64,000 bases of DNA from assembly GCA_965229605.1 (NCBI GenBank), contig OZ245892.1, forward strand, positions 1,178,001 through 1,242,000, read 5' to 3'. Positions 33,908 to 42,442 of the stretch are shown here, one piece after another. Origin of the DNA: G965229605 sp965229605 (GTDB lineage: Bacteria; Pseudomonadota; Alphaproteobacteria; CBDDJK01). A program made the translations under genes and the position numbers. Within the stretch, counting starts at the first letter, position 1. Each line of letters opens with the position of its first letter. The notes beneath the pieces were generated by a model. That model saw nothing but the letters and a program-made list of their open reading frames with translations, did no database searches and had not been told where the DNA came from.

Positions 33908-35015
33908 TGCGCTGTTCGGTCACCGGATCAAAGAAAACCGCTTTCTCCATATTGGCGGCAAAGGTTACGGCACTGCCGGGAATGGCTTGCGTGTCAGAGC
34001 GCATCCGCGCAACGCAATCTTTTCCACCAATGATTGTTGTCACATAGGTATCGGACCCGGCAGGCTCGACCACGGAGACCATGTTTTCAAATGTCTCAAC
34101 ATGTCTGGAGCGCTGATCAGCTCCATCCATATCCGTCAGTGCTTCTGGTCGCAGCCCGAGAATAACGGATTTACCCGTGCGCTCACGCAAAGCATCAGGG
34201 GCTTTTGGCAGTTTCAATTTAACCGGTTTGCCATCGGAAGCCTCCGCGACCGCTACCAGCCCGGAGCCATTTGCTTCCAATGTTGCCTCAATCAAATTCA
34301 TGGACGGGGACCCCATAAAGGTTGCCACGAACAGGTTTGCCGGTGTGTCATAGATTTCTTTTGGTGTTCCCAACTGTTGCACATAGCCGCCATTCATCAC
34401 AGCGATCCGGGTTGAAAGTGTCATGGCTTCAATCTGGTCATGGGTAACGTAAACAATGGTCGTGCCCAGGTTTTGATGCAGTTTCTTGATTTCAGTCCGC
34501 ATGTCGACGCGAAGTTTTGCATCAAGATTTGAAAGCGGCTCATCAAAAAGAAATACATCTGGCTCGCGCACCAATGCACGCCCCATCGCCACCCGCTGAC
34601 GCTGACCGCCTGAAAGCTGGCCGGGTTTGCGATCCAGAAATTGTTCGATTTGCAAAAGCCTGGCAACTTCCAAAAGGGCTTTATCGCGTTCAGCCTTCGG
34701 CACATTGTGCATTTCAAGGCCAAATGTGATGTTTTGGCCCACCGTCATATTCGGATAAAGCGCATAGGACTGAAACACCATCGCGATGTTACGCCTGGAC
34801 GGATGAACGCCGTTCATAACTTGATCTTTGATGCGTATCTCGCCAGAGGTGATGTCTTCAAGGCCAGCGATCATATTTAAAAGCGTTGATTTTCCGCAGC
34901 CGGACGGGCCAACCAGAACAAGAAACTCGCCCTCTTCAACGGCTATATCGACTTTGTGCAATACCTCAACCGCGCCGTAGGATTTTGTTGCATTTTCAAT
35001 ATCAAGATAAGCCAT
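33900..35015 (-). CDS. Sugar ABC transporter ATP-binding protein, MalK/UgpC type
   Basis: 371 residues with Walker A GPSGCGKST, signature LSGGQRQRVAMGRAL, Walker B FLFDEPLSNLDAKLR and switch His in YVTHDQIEAMT, followed by the C-terminal TOBE regulatory domain (about 240 onward, with LGLRPEAL). It is the motor of the importer formed with the two permeases and the binding protein encoded immediately upstream in the same operon. ATG start, 5 bp after the permease stop. Confidence 0.92.
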   Translation of the reverse strand: MAYLDIENATKSYGAVEVLHKVDIAVEEGEFLVLVGPSGCGKSTLLNMIAGLEDITSGEIRIKDQVMNGVHPSRRNIAMVFQSYALYPNMTVGQNITFGLEMHNVPKAERDKALLEVARLLQIEQFLDRKPGQLSGGQRQRVAMGRALVREPDVFLFDEPLSNLDAKLRVDMRTEIKKLHQNLGTTIVYVTHDQIEAMTLSTRIAVMNGGYVQQLGTPKEIYDTPANLFVATFMGSPSMNLIEATLEANGSGLVAVAEASDGKPVKLKLPKAPDALRERTGKSVILGLRPEALTDMDGADQRSRHVETFENMVSVVEPAGSDTYVTTIIGGKDCVARMRSDTQAIPGSAVTFAANMEKAVFFDPVTEQRIA

Positions 35016-35019
35016 GGTT

Positions 35020-35901
35020 TTAGCCCTTTACGCTCCCTGCCATGAGGCCGCGCACAAAATAGCGACCTGCGACAATGTAAACCAGAAGTGTTGGCAGTGC
35101 GGCCAGAATAGCCCCTGCAAAATGGACGTTATATTCTTTAACCCCGGTTGAGCTCTGCACGAGATTGTTCAGGGCGACTGTCATTGGCGCGCCGTCTCCG
35201 CTTGCAAAGGAGGCGCCGAACAGGAAGTCGTTCCAGATGTTTGTGAATTGCCAGATAATACAAACCACAGAGATCGGCCCGGACGAGGGGAGCAGGATGC
35301 GCCAGAAGATACGAAAAAAGCCAGCCCCGTCAATCTGTGCGGCCCGCACCAGTTCAGTCGGGAACACGGCATAATAGTTGCGGAAATAGAGTGTTGAGAA
35401 GCCGATACCATAGACCAGATGAACCAGCACCAGTCCTGGCGTGGTGCCGGAAAGTCCAAGCGCACCAAGAACAGCGGCCATCGGGATAAGAACAATCTGG
35501 AACGGGATAAAGCAGGCAAAGAGCATGAGCCCAAACAGAATAGTGTCCCCTTTGAACCGCCATTTGGTGAGAATATAGCCGTTTAACGCCCCCAGGATTG
35601 TTGAAAGTGCCACGGCAGGAACGACCATAGAGATGGAGTTCCAGAAGTAAGGACGCAGGCCTGTGGGCTCGACCCCGATTTGTGCTGTTGACCAGGCTTT
35701 GAGCCAGGGTTCAATGGTCCAGATTTGCGGCAAAGCCATCATCCCGCCGCCAGTAATTTCAGACAGCGGCTTCACCGAGTTAACCGCCATGACGTAAAGT
35801 GGAAGCAGGTAAAACAGCGCAAACAGAACAAGCACAAGATAGACAAATGCGCGGGCCATGCGCCCGGTCCGGATTGCATTGTCCTGGGTTGCGATACTCA
35901 T
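35020..35901 (-). CDS. Sugar ABC transporter permease, MalG/UgpE type
   Basis: 293 residues. An N-terminal hydrophobic helix (FVYLVLVLFALFYLLPLYVMAVNSVKP) is followed by further helices and the EAA-like loop around ELVRAAQIDGAGFFRIFWRILLPSSGP, the contact site for the MalK-type ATPase. The C-terminus RYFVRGLMAGSVKG is typical for MalG proteins. ATG overlaps the stop of the MalF-type gene (ATGA) with GGGAGCG upstream. Confidence 0.9.
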   Translation of the reverse strand: MSIATQDNAIRTGRMARAFVYLVLVLFALFYLLPLYVMAVNSVKPLSEITGGGMMALPQIWTIEPWLKAWSTAQIGVEPTGLRPYFWNSISMVVPAVALSTILGALNGYILTKWRFKGDTILFGLMLFACFIPFQIVLIPMAAVLGALGLSGTTPGLVLVHLVYGIGFSTLYFRNYYAVFPTELVRAAQIDGAGFFRIFWRILLPSSGPISVVCIIWQFTNIWNDFLFGASFASGDGAPMTVALNNLVQSSTGVKEYNVHFAGAILAALPTLLVYIVAGRYFVRGLMAGSVKG

Positions 35902-36824
35902 GTTTTCCGCTCCCGCAACTCGGAATAAAGATAGGGAATCATGATTGCCGCGATGGTCATCAGCATGATGACAGCAGATGCCGCCCCGATTCCCATTTGA
36001 TTTCGGCTGAATGTATAGGAATACATAAAGGTCGCAGGCAGTTCTGTCGCCCGGCCCGGCCCGCCACCGGTCATGGCAATGACCAGATCAAATGTCTTGA
36101 TGGCCAGATGCGATAAAATCACAAATGCTGACAAGAAAGCGGGGCGCAGTTGCGGCAAGATTATCCGTCGATAGAGGTTCCAGGTTGAAGCCCCGTCAAT
36201 TTGCGCCGCTTTTAAAATTTCATTGTCTATCCCGCGCAGACCGGCCAGAAACATCGCCATTGTAAAGCCGGATGATTGCCAGACTGCCGCCATGATGACG
36301 GTATAGAGTGCAAAGTCCCGGTTTTTGATCCAGTCAAAGGCAAAGCTGTGCCAGCCCCAACTATTAAGGATATTTTCAAGGCCAATGCCAGGGTCGAGAA
36401 ACCACTTCCAGGCGGTGCCGGTCACGATGAAACTGAGCGCCATCGGGTAAAGAAATATCGGTCTTATCAGCCCTTCGCCGCGAATTTTCTGATCCAGCAA
36501 TATGGCAAGCAACAGGCCAATCAAGGTGCATATGATGATATAGAGCCCGGCGAATATCACCATATTCCAAACGGCGATATCCCAGTGCGACAGTTTGAAA
36601 AGTTTTTCGTAGTTGGCGAGCCCAATCAACTCATAGGTCGGCTGGCCGTTTTTATCGACAAATGGCAAAATGCGACTGTCTGTCATACTGACATAGACAG
36701 TAAACAGAATGAAGCCATAGACGAAAACAAAAATCAGCGCGAGCGACGGGGACAAAACCAGTTTCGGCAACCAGTTTTGCAGACGGGTTCGTGTGTCAAC
36801 CTGGCTCTGAACCGCCATTGGCAC
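35898..36824 (-). CDS. Sugar ABC transporter permease, MalF/UgpA type
   Basis: 308 residues with several hydrophobic helices (LVLSPSLALIFVFVYGFILFTVYVS near the N-terminus) and the EAA loop around NEILKAAQIDGASTWNLYRRIILPQLRP. Pairs with the MalG-type protein. It follows the binding-protein gene after a spacer that holds a stable hairpin and a solitary GGGTCAGGACCC motif, so its expression is probably lower than that of the binding protein. Confidence 0.9.
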   Translation of the reverse strand: MPMAVQSQVDTRTRLQNWLPKLVLSPSLALIFVFVYGFILFTVYVSMTDSRILPFVDKNGQPTYELIGLANYEKLFKLSHWDIAVWNMVIFAGLYIIICTLIGLLLAILLDQKIRGEGLIRPIFLYPMALSFIVTGTAWKWFLDPGIGLENILNSWGWHSFAFDWIKNRDFALYTVIMAAVWQSSGFTMAMFLAGLRGIDNEILKAAQIDGASTWNLYRRIILPQLRPAFLSAFVILSHLAIKTFDLVIAMTGGGPGRATELPATFMYSYTFSRNQMGIGAASAVIMLMTIAAIMIPYLYSELRERKT

Positions 36825-36860
36825 TATATCCTTCAGAGCGTTTTGCGCTCAAAGAAACGA

Positions 36861-36890
36861 AAGGCGACCCTCCAGAGTGAGGGCCGCCTT
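36861..36890 (-). terminator. Intercistronic hairpin between the sugar-binding-protein and permease genes
   Basis: On the minus strand AAGGCGGCCCTC pairs with GAGGGTCGCCTT over 12 positions including one G-U, with a 6-nt loop, and is followed by the T-rich TTTCGTTTCTTTG. It resembles a weak intrinsic terminator that would let part of transcription through to the permease genes. Confidence 0.65.
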
Positions 36891-36894
36891 AAGC

Positions 36895-36915
36895 TAGGGT
36901 CAGGACCCATAAGAT
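36895..36915. repeat. Solitary GGGTCAGGACCC motif between binding-protein and permease genes
   Basis: TAGGGTCAGGACCCATAAGAT, identical over 21 positions to the solitary copy at 5735 and to the element end at 18861. It lies between the binding-protein stop and the hairpin at 36861. Confidence 0.7.
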
Positions 36916-36921
36916 CAGAAA

Positions 36922-38169
36922 TCAGTTCGCAAGCTCAACAGCACTTACAAGCTCCTGAACAGCGGTTGCACTGTCATATTCGCCGTTAAAATGGGCCGTA
37001 ATGACGTCATACATAGCGTTTTTCACCGCAGCCGGATTGGCGTGGCCGTGGGCCATGGACCCAAACAAATTGCCGGATGACGCCGCAGCCGCCAGGTCTT
37101 TCATGCCCTGTTTACCGCAAGCATCAAAGGCTTCGTCAGAAACATCCGTCCGTGCTGGGACTGAACCTTTGACAACGTTGAAGGCAGACTGGAAAGATGG
37201 ACTCAGAATTGAGCTTGCCAGCGCGGCCTGTTCTTTAGACACGCTCCCGCCCTGATCAAACATCGCGAACTGATCAGCGTTGAATGTCACCTGATCCGCC
37301 GTGCCGGGGAAACGGAAGCACAGGAAATCCATGCCGGGTTTCTTGCCTGCATTCAGGAATTCACCCTTTGCCCAATCGCCCATCATCTGGAAACCGGCTT
37401 CGCCATTGATCACCATGGCTGTGGCAAGGTTCCAGTCGCGGCCAGAGAAATTATCATCCACATTGGCGCGGATAAAGGCCATGCGATCAAAGGCTTCTTT
37501 CATTGTGTCCGAGCCAAGAGCGTCTGCATCCAAATCAATGAAGGCGGACTTATAGAAGTCCGGGCCACCGGCTGACATGGCGACCGCATCAAACACAGTC
37601 GCTTCTTGCCAGGCCTGACCACCATGGGCGATGGGGGTGATCCCGGCTGCTTTCAATTTTTCAACGGCGGCAGTGAAGTCCTCCCAACTTGCAGGAATGC
37701 CTATCCCGTTCGCATCCAGCACCGACTTGTTGGCCCAGACCCAGTTTGTTGAATGGACGTTGACAGGGGCAGACACCCATTTACCATCAACCTTTGCAAA
37801 AGCCTGCAGGGCTTCGGGAACAACCGCGTCCCAGCCTTCCTTTGCCGCAACATCGTTCAAATTGGCCAGTGCGCCCTGGTTGCCCCAGTCCAGAATATCA
37901 AATCCAAGCATTTGAACCGCTGTCGGGGCATCGCCAGCCGTGACGCGTGCGCGCAAAACCGTCATGGCTTGCTCTCCGCCGCCACCAGCAACCGGCATGT
38001 CTTGCCAGCCAATACCCTGCCCTTGCAGATCTTCCTTGAGCACGTTCAACGCTGCGGCTTCACCGCCAGAAGTCCACCAGTGCAGCACTTCCACATCCGC
38101 AGCCACTGCTGGCACTGTGCCGAGCATAAGTGCAGCCAGCGTTGTATTCATAAGTGATTTGATTTTCAT
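36922..38169 (-). CDS. Extracellular sugar-binding protein (SBP_bac_1) of a Mal/Ugp-type ABC importer
   Basis: 415 residues with a Sec signal peptide (MKIKSLMNTTLAALMLGTVPAVAA, cleavage near 24). The mature part shows the SBP_bac_1 pattern: VEVLHWWTSGGEAAAL, FKWVSAPVNVHSTNWVWANKSVLDANGI-like region and GFQMMGDWAKGEF, which in relatives bind glucose or other monosaccharides. It is the first gene of the operon that continues through both permeases, the ATPase, a GMC oxidoreductase and a GlcG-like protein. A TAAGTAAC-N6-GTTACTTA site 62 bp upstream indicates control by the TetR-type regulator at 55840. Confidence 0.9.
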   Translation of the reverse strand: MKIKSLMNTTLAALMLGTVPAVAADVEVLHWWTSGGEAAALNVLKEDLQGQGIGWQDMPVAGGGGEQAMTVLRARVTAGDAPTAVQMLGFDILDWGNQGALANLNDVAAKEGWDAVVPEALQAFAKVDGKWVSAPVNVHSTNWVWANKSVLDANGIGIPASWEDFTAAVEKLKAAGITPIAHGGQAWQEATVFDAVAMSAGGPDFYKSAFIDLDADALGSDTMKEAFDRMAFIRANVDDNFSGRDWNLATAMVINGEAGFQMMGDWAKGEFLNAGKKPGMDFLCFRFPGTADQVTFNADQFAMFDQGGSVSKEQAALASSILSPSFQSAFNVVKGSVPARTDVSDEAFDACGKQGMKDLAAAASSGNLFGSMAHGHANPAAVKNAMYDVITAHFNGEYDSATAVQELVSAVELAN

Positions 38170-38231
38170 AGCTTTCGCCCCTTTAAATTTTATCGTTTTT
38201 ATCCCTAAATCTGGAAACCTGAAAATTTGAA

Positions 38232-38253
38232 TAAGTAACTATCAGGTTACTTA
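38232..38253. promoter_or_regulatory. TAAGTAAC-N6-GTTACTTA operator upstream of the sugar-binding-protein operon
   Basis: Perfect 8-bp arms around TATCAG. On the minus strand a TATACT -10-like box partly overlaps its outer edge (38252-38257) and a TTGACA lies at 38279-38284, so a bound regulator would sit at the transcription start. The spacing between the two boxes (18-21 bp depending on the -10 chosen) is longer than ideal. Confidence 0.75.
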
Positions 38254-38359
38254 GTATAAATGGCGGATTAGTCCCCTTTGTCAATCGAATATTTTCATAT
38301 TCATAAGAAAAAACAGGGCAAAAAAACAGAGCCGCTATGATCTTGTCCAGGCTCACTTA

Positions 38360-39220
38360 CTAGCAAATTGAGCGAAACCGTTCGACCATTATATCAAGAA
38401 CATCAGCGGGGTCTTTTTGCCACCAGTTTGTGGCCGAAAATATCTCGACTTCGCAAGGCCCGTCATAGCCTGCCGCTTCCACATATTTGCGAATAGATTT
38501 TAAATCTGCCACGCCATCGCCCATCATCCCCCGGTCCAGAAGCATGTCGGTCGTGTCTTCCAGCCAATCACACAGATGATAGCCCAGAATTTTTCCTTTT
38601 GCGTTTATTTGCGCACTCAAGAGGCTTTCTTGCAAGTCGCTGTCCCACCAGACGTGATATACATCAACCGCAATGCCCACGTTCTCGGCACCGACCTGCT
38701 GACAAACGCGCAGCGCATCGGCAACCGTGAAAATGCAGGTGCGATTGCCTCCGAACATCGGGTTCAGGGGTTCAAGGGCAAGCTGAACATTCATCGTATT
38801 TGCAAATTCTGCAAGTCTGGAGACTCGTTCCGCCAGTCTTTTCTGGCTTTCGATAATTCCCTTTGTGTTCGGTTCGGTTCCGCCGGTTACGATGGTTAGA
38901 ACTTTGGTGCCGAGGGCTGCTGCCATCTCGACAGAGGCTTTTGCTTCTTCCAATGTATCAGGGGCTTGAGAGCCCGTGAGATAAGGGGTCCGGCAAAGTC
39001 CAACGACTTCCATCCCGGCGGAACGCACACGTTCCCCAATTTCAAAGGCGCGCTTGCCAATTTCGCGACGCCAGAAAACGATGCCTGCCAGGCCGCGCTC
39101 GGCACAGGCGTCAATGATCTGTTCTGGTAACCACCCTGCCCCGTGTCCATCAATGTTATGTCCCAGTGTCGCGGTATTCAGGGCCAAGGCTGAATGATCA
39201 TTTGAAAAATCACGCAACAC
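38360..39220 (-). CDS. Sugar phosphate isomerase/epimerase family protein (xylose-isomerase-like TIM barrel)
   Basis: 286 residues of the AP-endonuclease-2/xylose-isomerase-like barrel family, with ALEPLNPMFGGNRTCIFTVADAL, GIAVDVYHVWWDSDL and the C-terminal GPCEVEIFS, which supply the metal-binding Glu, Asp, His and Glu residues. Relatives include IolE-, IolI- and tagatose-epimerase-like enzymes and 3-keto-glycoside-acting proteins. It is the last gene of an operon with an SDR, a DUF993 protein and an acyl-CoA dehydrogenase and overlaps the DUF993 gene by 11 bp. The GTG start has no obvious ribosome-binding site. Confidence 0.82.
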   Translation of the reverse strand: MLRDFSNDHSALALNTATLGHNIDGHGAGWLPEQIIDACAERGLAGIVFWRREIGKRAFEIGERVRSAGMEVVGLCRTPYLTGSQAPDTLEEAKASVEMAAALGTKVLTIVTGGTEPNTKGIIESQKRLAERVSRLAEFANTMNVQLALEPLNPMFGGNRTCIFTVADALRVCQQVGAENVGIAVDVYHVWWDSDLQESLLSAQINAKGKILGYHLCDWLEDTTDMLLDRGMMGDGVADLKSIRKYVEAAGYDGPCEVEIFSATNWWQKDPADVLDIMVERFRSIC

Positions 39221-40361
39221 CGTAGACTTTCAAAAAATGCTTCATGCGTTCAGTTGCCAAGTCCGGGTTTCGCAAGAGACCGTTTTGATCCGCCAGTTTA
39301 AAAATTTCAACGAAATAGGGCAACGGGCGCATGGCTTGAGCCCCCCCCGGCATTATAAAATGATCTTGATGATTATTTAGCCAGGCCAGAAACACGACTC
39401 CGGTTTTGTAATATTGAGTAGGCGCACGGAAGATAAGCCGTGCAAGCGGCACTGTGGGGTCCAGTGTTTCACGAAAACCGGCTACATCGCCTTCGCCCAG
39501 TTGACCAACCGCCTTGCCAACAGCAACAGCAAGCGGGTCGAATATGCCCAGAAGCGCGTGACTATAACCCTCTTCATCACCGGCAATCATTTCAGGATAA
39601 TTGAAGTCATCGCCCGTATACATTTTCACGCCAGCAGGTAACCGGCGGCGCATTATGATTTCTTTATGTTTGTCGAGCAAAGAAATCTTGATGCCATCCA
39701 CTTTATCAACGCTTTGTTCGATAACGGCCAAAACCGTTTCCATGGTCTGATCAAAATCGTCTGACCCCCAATAGCCTTTAAGGGCCGGGTCAAACATCTC
39801 GCCCAGCCAATGAAGGATCACAGGCTGATCACAGGCTGCCAAAACTTCGCGATAAACCTTGAGATAGTCATCCGGGCTTTGTGCAACAATAGCCAGGGCT
39901 CTGCTGGCCATAAGGATCACGCGCCCCCCTACTTTCTGAATGGCTGCCAGCTGCTCAAGATAAGCGCGTGTGACGTCGTTAATCGAGCGCGCATCTTGAG
40001 GCCACAGATGATCTGTGCCGCACCCGTTAAAAACCAGAGCATTCGGCAATTCCTGCCTGGTCCGGGTTATCAGTTCTAACGCCCCTCCCCAATCAAGTCC
40101 CATCCCGCGTTGAGCCGTGTCCATCGCTTCTGCAATGCCAAGGCCTAAACCCGCCAAATATCTTCGGAAGGCCATTGTTGCCTCCCAATCCAGAACAGCC
40201 GGACCGGAAGGGTCTGAATCGGCGAACGGGTCGGCAACGACGTGGGCGGCGGAAAATATTACGCGGGCAGGATTTGCGCCAAGCGGTGACGCAATTTTTG
40301 GCGTGCCTTGAAGACGATAGTCGGACCATTTTCCAGCTATGTCAGGGAGTCTTAATTTCAT
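39210..40361 (-). CDS. DUF993 family protein, aldolase-like (DHDPS superfamily)
   Basis: 383 residues. The sequence fits the DUF993 group, often labelled dihydrodipicolinate synthase family: an N-terminal KIASPLGANPARVIFSAAHVVADP, EAMDTAQRGMGLDW, VILHWLGEMFDP and a likely Schiff-base lysine in VDGIKISLLDKHKE (Lys225). The reaction is unknown; by fold it could cleave or dehydrate a 2-keto-3-deoxy or 3-keto sugar derivative. It lies between an SDR and a sugar epimerase in one minus-strand operon with an operator of the TetR-type regulon in front. This is the least characterised enzyme of the module. ATG follows AAGGCTCTAAG. Confidence 0.75.
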   Translation of the reverse strand: MKLRLPDIAGKWSDYRLQGTPKIASPLGANPARVIFSAAHVVADPFADSDPSGPAVLDWEATMAFRRYLAGLGLGIAEAMDTAQRGMGLDWGGALELITRTRQELPNALVFNGCGTDHLWPQDARSINDVTRAYLEQLAAIQKVGGRVILMASRALAIVAQSPDDYLKVYREVLAACDQPVILHWLGEMFDPALKGYWGSDDFDQTMETVLAVIEQSVDKVDGIKISLLDKHKEIIMRRRLPAGVKMYTGDDFNYPEMIAGDEEGYSHALLGIFDPLAVAVGKAVGQLGEGDVAGFRETLDPTVPLARLIFRAPTQYYKTGVVFLAWLNNHQDHFIMPGGAQAMRPLPYFVEIFKLADQNGLLRNPDLATERMKHFLKVYGVA

Positions 40362-40373
40362 CTTAGAGCCTTG

Positions 40374-41138
40374 TTAGAACCTTGGAACAAGAAGCCCGCC
40401 ATCAGCGGAAATGGTTTGGCCTGTCGTGTAGGGCAGTTTTCCAGAAGCAAGCGCAGCAACAATCGCGCCGATGTCCTCCGGCTGACCGACTCGCGGGAAC
40501 AGGGTGAGGCCCGCTTTTGCCCGTTCTTCGTATTGATCGATAACAGGTGCTGTCATGTCGGTCGCGATCAAGCCGGGCTGCACATCATAGACCGCTATGC
40601 CCTCTCGTCCCAGACGCACCGCCCAGGTTTTGGAGACCATTGCGGCAGCCGCCTTGGAAGCGGCATATTCAGCCCGTGGCTCGGCAACGGCAACCGCATT
40701 GGATGAGGTGACATTGACGATTGAATAGAATTTATCGGGGTCTCGCTTTTGAGGAACGACACGTCTGGCAAAGGCTTGAGTGAGGAAAAACAAGGCCTTT
40801 GTATTGATCGCAAGGCATCGGTCCCAGCTTTCTTCCAGGACGTCCAGCGGGTCTCCACGATTGAGCACCCCGACACCGGCATTATTCACAAGCGTTGTAA
40901 GCGGCCCAAGTTCATCTTCCACAACCGCCAGAGCTTTTTCGTGCGCCGAGAGATCGCTCACGTCAAACGGGACTTTTTTTGCATGCCCCCCCGCCTGTTT
41001 AATGGCCTCAAGTGCTGCATCAAGCTCCTCATCATCTGCGGGGCCATTCAGTGCCACTGCAAACCCTTCTTGCACCAAAGCACGCGCGATGCCCAGACCA
41101 ATGCCGCGACTGGACCCGGTGACAAGGGCAACGCTCAA
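40374..41138 (-). CDS. Short-chain dehydrogenase/reductase (FabG-like)
   Basis: 254 residues with the nucleotide-binding GSSRGIGLG motif at 8-16, NNAGVG around 88-93, and the catalytic YAASKAA tetrad segment. It would interconvert a hydroxyl and a keto group of a sugar derivative with NAD(P). Start is a TTG overlapping the acyl-CoA dehydrogenase stop (TTGA) with GGAG 7 nt upstream. Substrate is not deducible. Confidence 0.85.
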   Translation of the reverse strand: MSVALVTGSSRGIGLGIARALVQEGFAVALNGPADDEELDAALEAIKQAGGHAKKVPFDVSDLSAHEKALAVVEDELGPLTTLVNNAGVGVLNRGDPLDVLEESWDRCLAINTKALFFLTQAFARRVVPQKRDPDKFYSIVNVTSSNAVAVAEPRAEYAASKAAAAMVSKTWAVRLGREGIAVYDVQPGLIATDMTAPVIDQYEERAKAGLTLFPRVGQPEDIGAIVAALASGKLPYTTGQTISADGGLLVPRF

Positions 41139-42292
41139 CTGCCGGCTCCGTTTTTCAAAAGCTCCCGCGCAATGATCATACGCTGAATCTGGTTTGTTCC
41201 TTCATAAATCTGTGTAATCTTGGCATCACGATAAAGACGTTCCACTTCAAACCCGCGAATATATCCCGAGCCGCCAAAAACCTGCACCGCATCCTGCGTG
41301 CATTTTACCGCAGCATCCCCCGCAAAGCATTTGGCCATACTACAGGCTTTGGTTGCATCTTCACCATTGTCAATTTTATGCGCCGCAGACTGGACCAGCA
41401 AACGTCCGGCTTCAATATCTTTTGCCATATCAGCCAGCATCCATTGCACCCCCTGAAAGTCCGCAATCGGTTTATTGAACTGTTTGCGCTGCCGGGCATA
41501 ATCAACAGCGGCCTCCAGTCCCGCTTGCGCGATACCAACCGCAAGTGCCGCAATGCCAACCCGCCCCTTGTCAAGCACCGACATCATCATATGGAAGCCC
41601 CGCCCCTCTTCCCCCAGCAATGCACTGGCGGGCAGTTTCACATCGGTGAAATTCAACGCGCCGACCTGGCTCGCCCGCTGCCCCATCTTATGCTCCTTGG
41701 GGCCGCGCTCTATACCTTGCGCATGAAGATCAACGATAAAAATCGACATGCCGCGGTGGCCCGCTTCTTTATCAGTTCGCGCCAGAACAAACGCCAGATC
41801 AGCCACGGGGGCATTATGAATCCAGATTTTTCCACCATTGAGAATCCAGCCCTCACCAGTGCGTTTTGCTTCTGTGCGAATGCCCGAAACATCGGTTCCG
41901 GCCTCTGGCTCGGTAATGCAATAGGCAACCAGCGTTTTCGCAGCAATAACATCAGCTAACCATCTATCCTGCTGGTCTTTTGTGCCATGGCGAACAAGCA
42001 ATGTCGAAATCAGTTCAATCAAGCCACATTGATCTGCAACCGATGCATATCCACGGCTAAGCTCCTCCATAATCAGGGCATAGGTGAGCGTATCAAAACC
42101 CGGACCACCCAGGCTTTCCGGAACACCAATCCCGAAGAGACCCAGTTCTGCCATCTCCAGATACAGGTCATGTGGAAATCGCTCCTCGCGGTCAAGTTCT
42201 TCCGCAAGCGGGCGAATTTTCTCGTTGGCAAAGCCGCGTGCCATATCGCGAACCTGCCGATGTGTTTCTGATAGATACATTAAATATCTCAC
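41135..42292 (-). CDS. Acyl-CoA dehydrogenase family protein
   Basis: 385 residues, the standard size. FAD-binding segments YCITEPEAGTDVSG and the C-terminal YEGTNQIQRMIIARELL are present; the catalytic base expected in this subfamily is Glu364 in YEGTN. Family relatives oxidise butyryl-, isovaleryl- or glutaryl-type CoA esters; the chain length cannot be called. First gene of the minus-strand operon (dehydrogenase, SDR, DUF993, epimerase), with the operator at 42301 starting 8 bp upstream of the start codon. The electron acceptor ETF is not encoded nearby. Confidence 0.88.
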   Translation of the reverse strand: MRYLMYLSETHRQVRDMARGFANEKIRPLAEELDREERFPHDLYLEMAELGLFGIGVPESLGGPGFDTLTYALIMEELSRGYASVADQCGLIELISTLLVRHGTKDQQDRWLADVIAAKTLVAYCITEPEAGTDVSGIRTEAKRTGEGWILNGGKIWIHNAPVADLAFVLARTDKEAGHRGMSIFIVDLHAQGIERGPKEHKMGQRASQVGALNFTDVKLPASALLGEEGRGFHMMMSVLDKGRVGIAALAVGIAQAGLEAAVDYARQRKQFNKPIADFQGVQWMLADMAKDIEAGRLLVQSAAHKIDNGEDATKACSMAKCFAGDAAVKCTQDAVQVFGGSGYIRGFEVERLYRDAKITQIYEGTNQIQRMIIARELLKNGAGS

Positions 42293-42300
42293 GTGTACTT

Positions 42301-42322
42301 GTTGGTAACCAGTTAGTTACTT
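42301..42322. promoter_or_regulatory. Operator (TTGGTAAC-N6-GTTACTTT) upstream of the acyl-CoA dehydrogenase operon
   Basis: Matches the TAAGTAAC-N6-GTTACTTA consensus at 13 of 16 arm positions and keeps the inner GTAAC/GTTAC core. It sits immediately before the start codon; a further GGTTACC half-site follows at 42327-42333. Confidence 0.65.
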
Positions 42323-42396
42323 TAGAAGGTTACCTATCAATTCGTCAAGCCGAATAACGTAAAAATTAGGCTTGCTTGCGGGCCACTGATGCGCAA

Positions 42397-42418
42397 TAAG
42401 TAACTATTCAGTTACTTT
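42397..42418. promoter_or_regulatory. Operator TAAGTAAC-N6-GTTACTTT upstream of the aldo/keto reductase
   Basis: Near-perfect palindrome around TATTCA, 24 bp before the ATG at 42443. One of two sites in the divergent 150-bp promoter region. Confidence 0.75.
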
Positions 42419-42442
42419 GGTCGTTATTTTGGGGAGAACATC

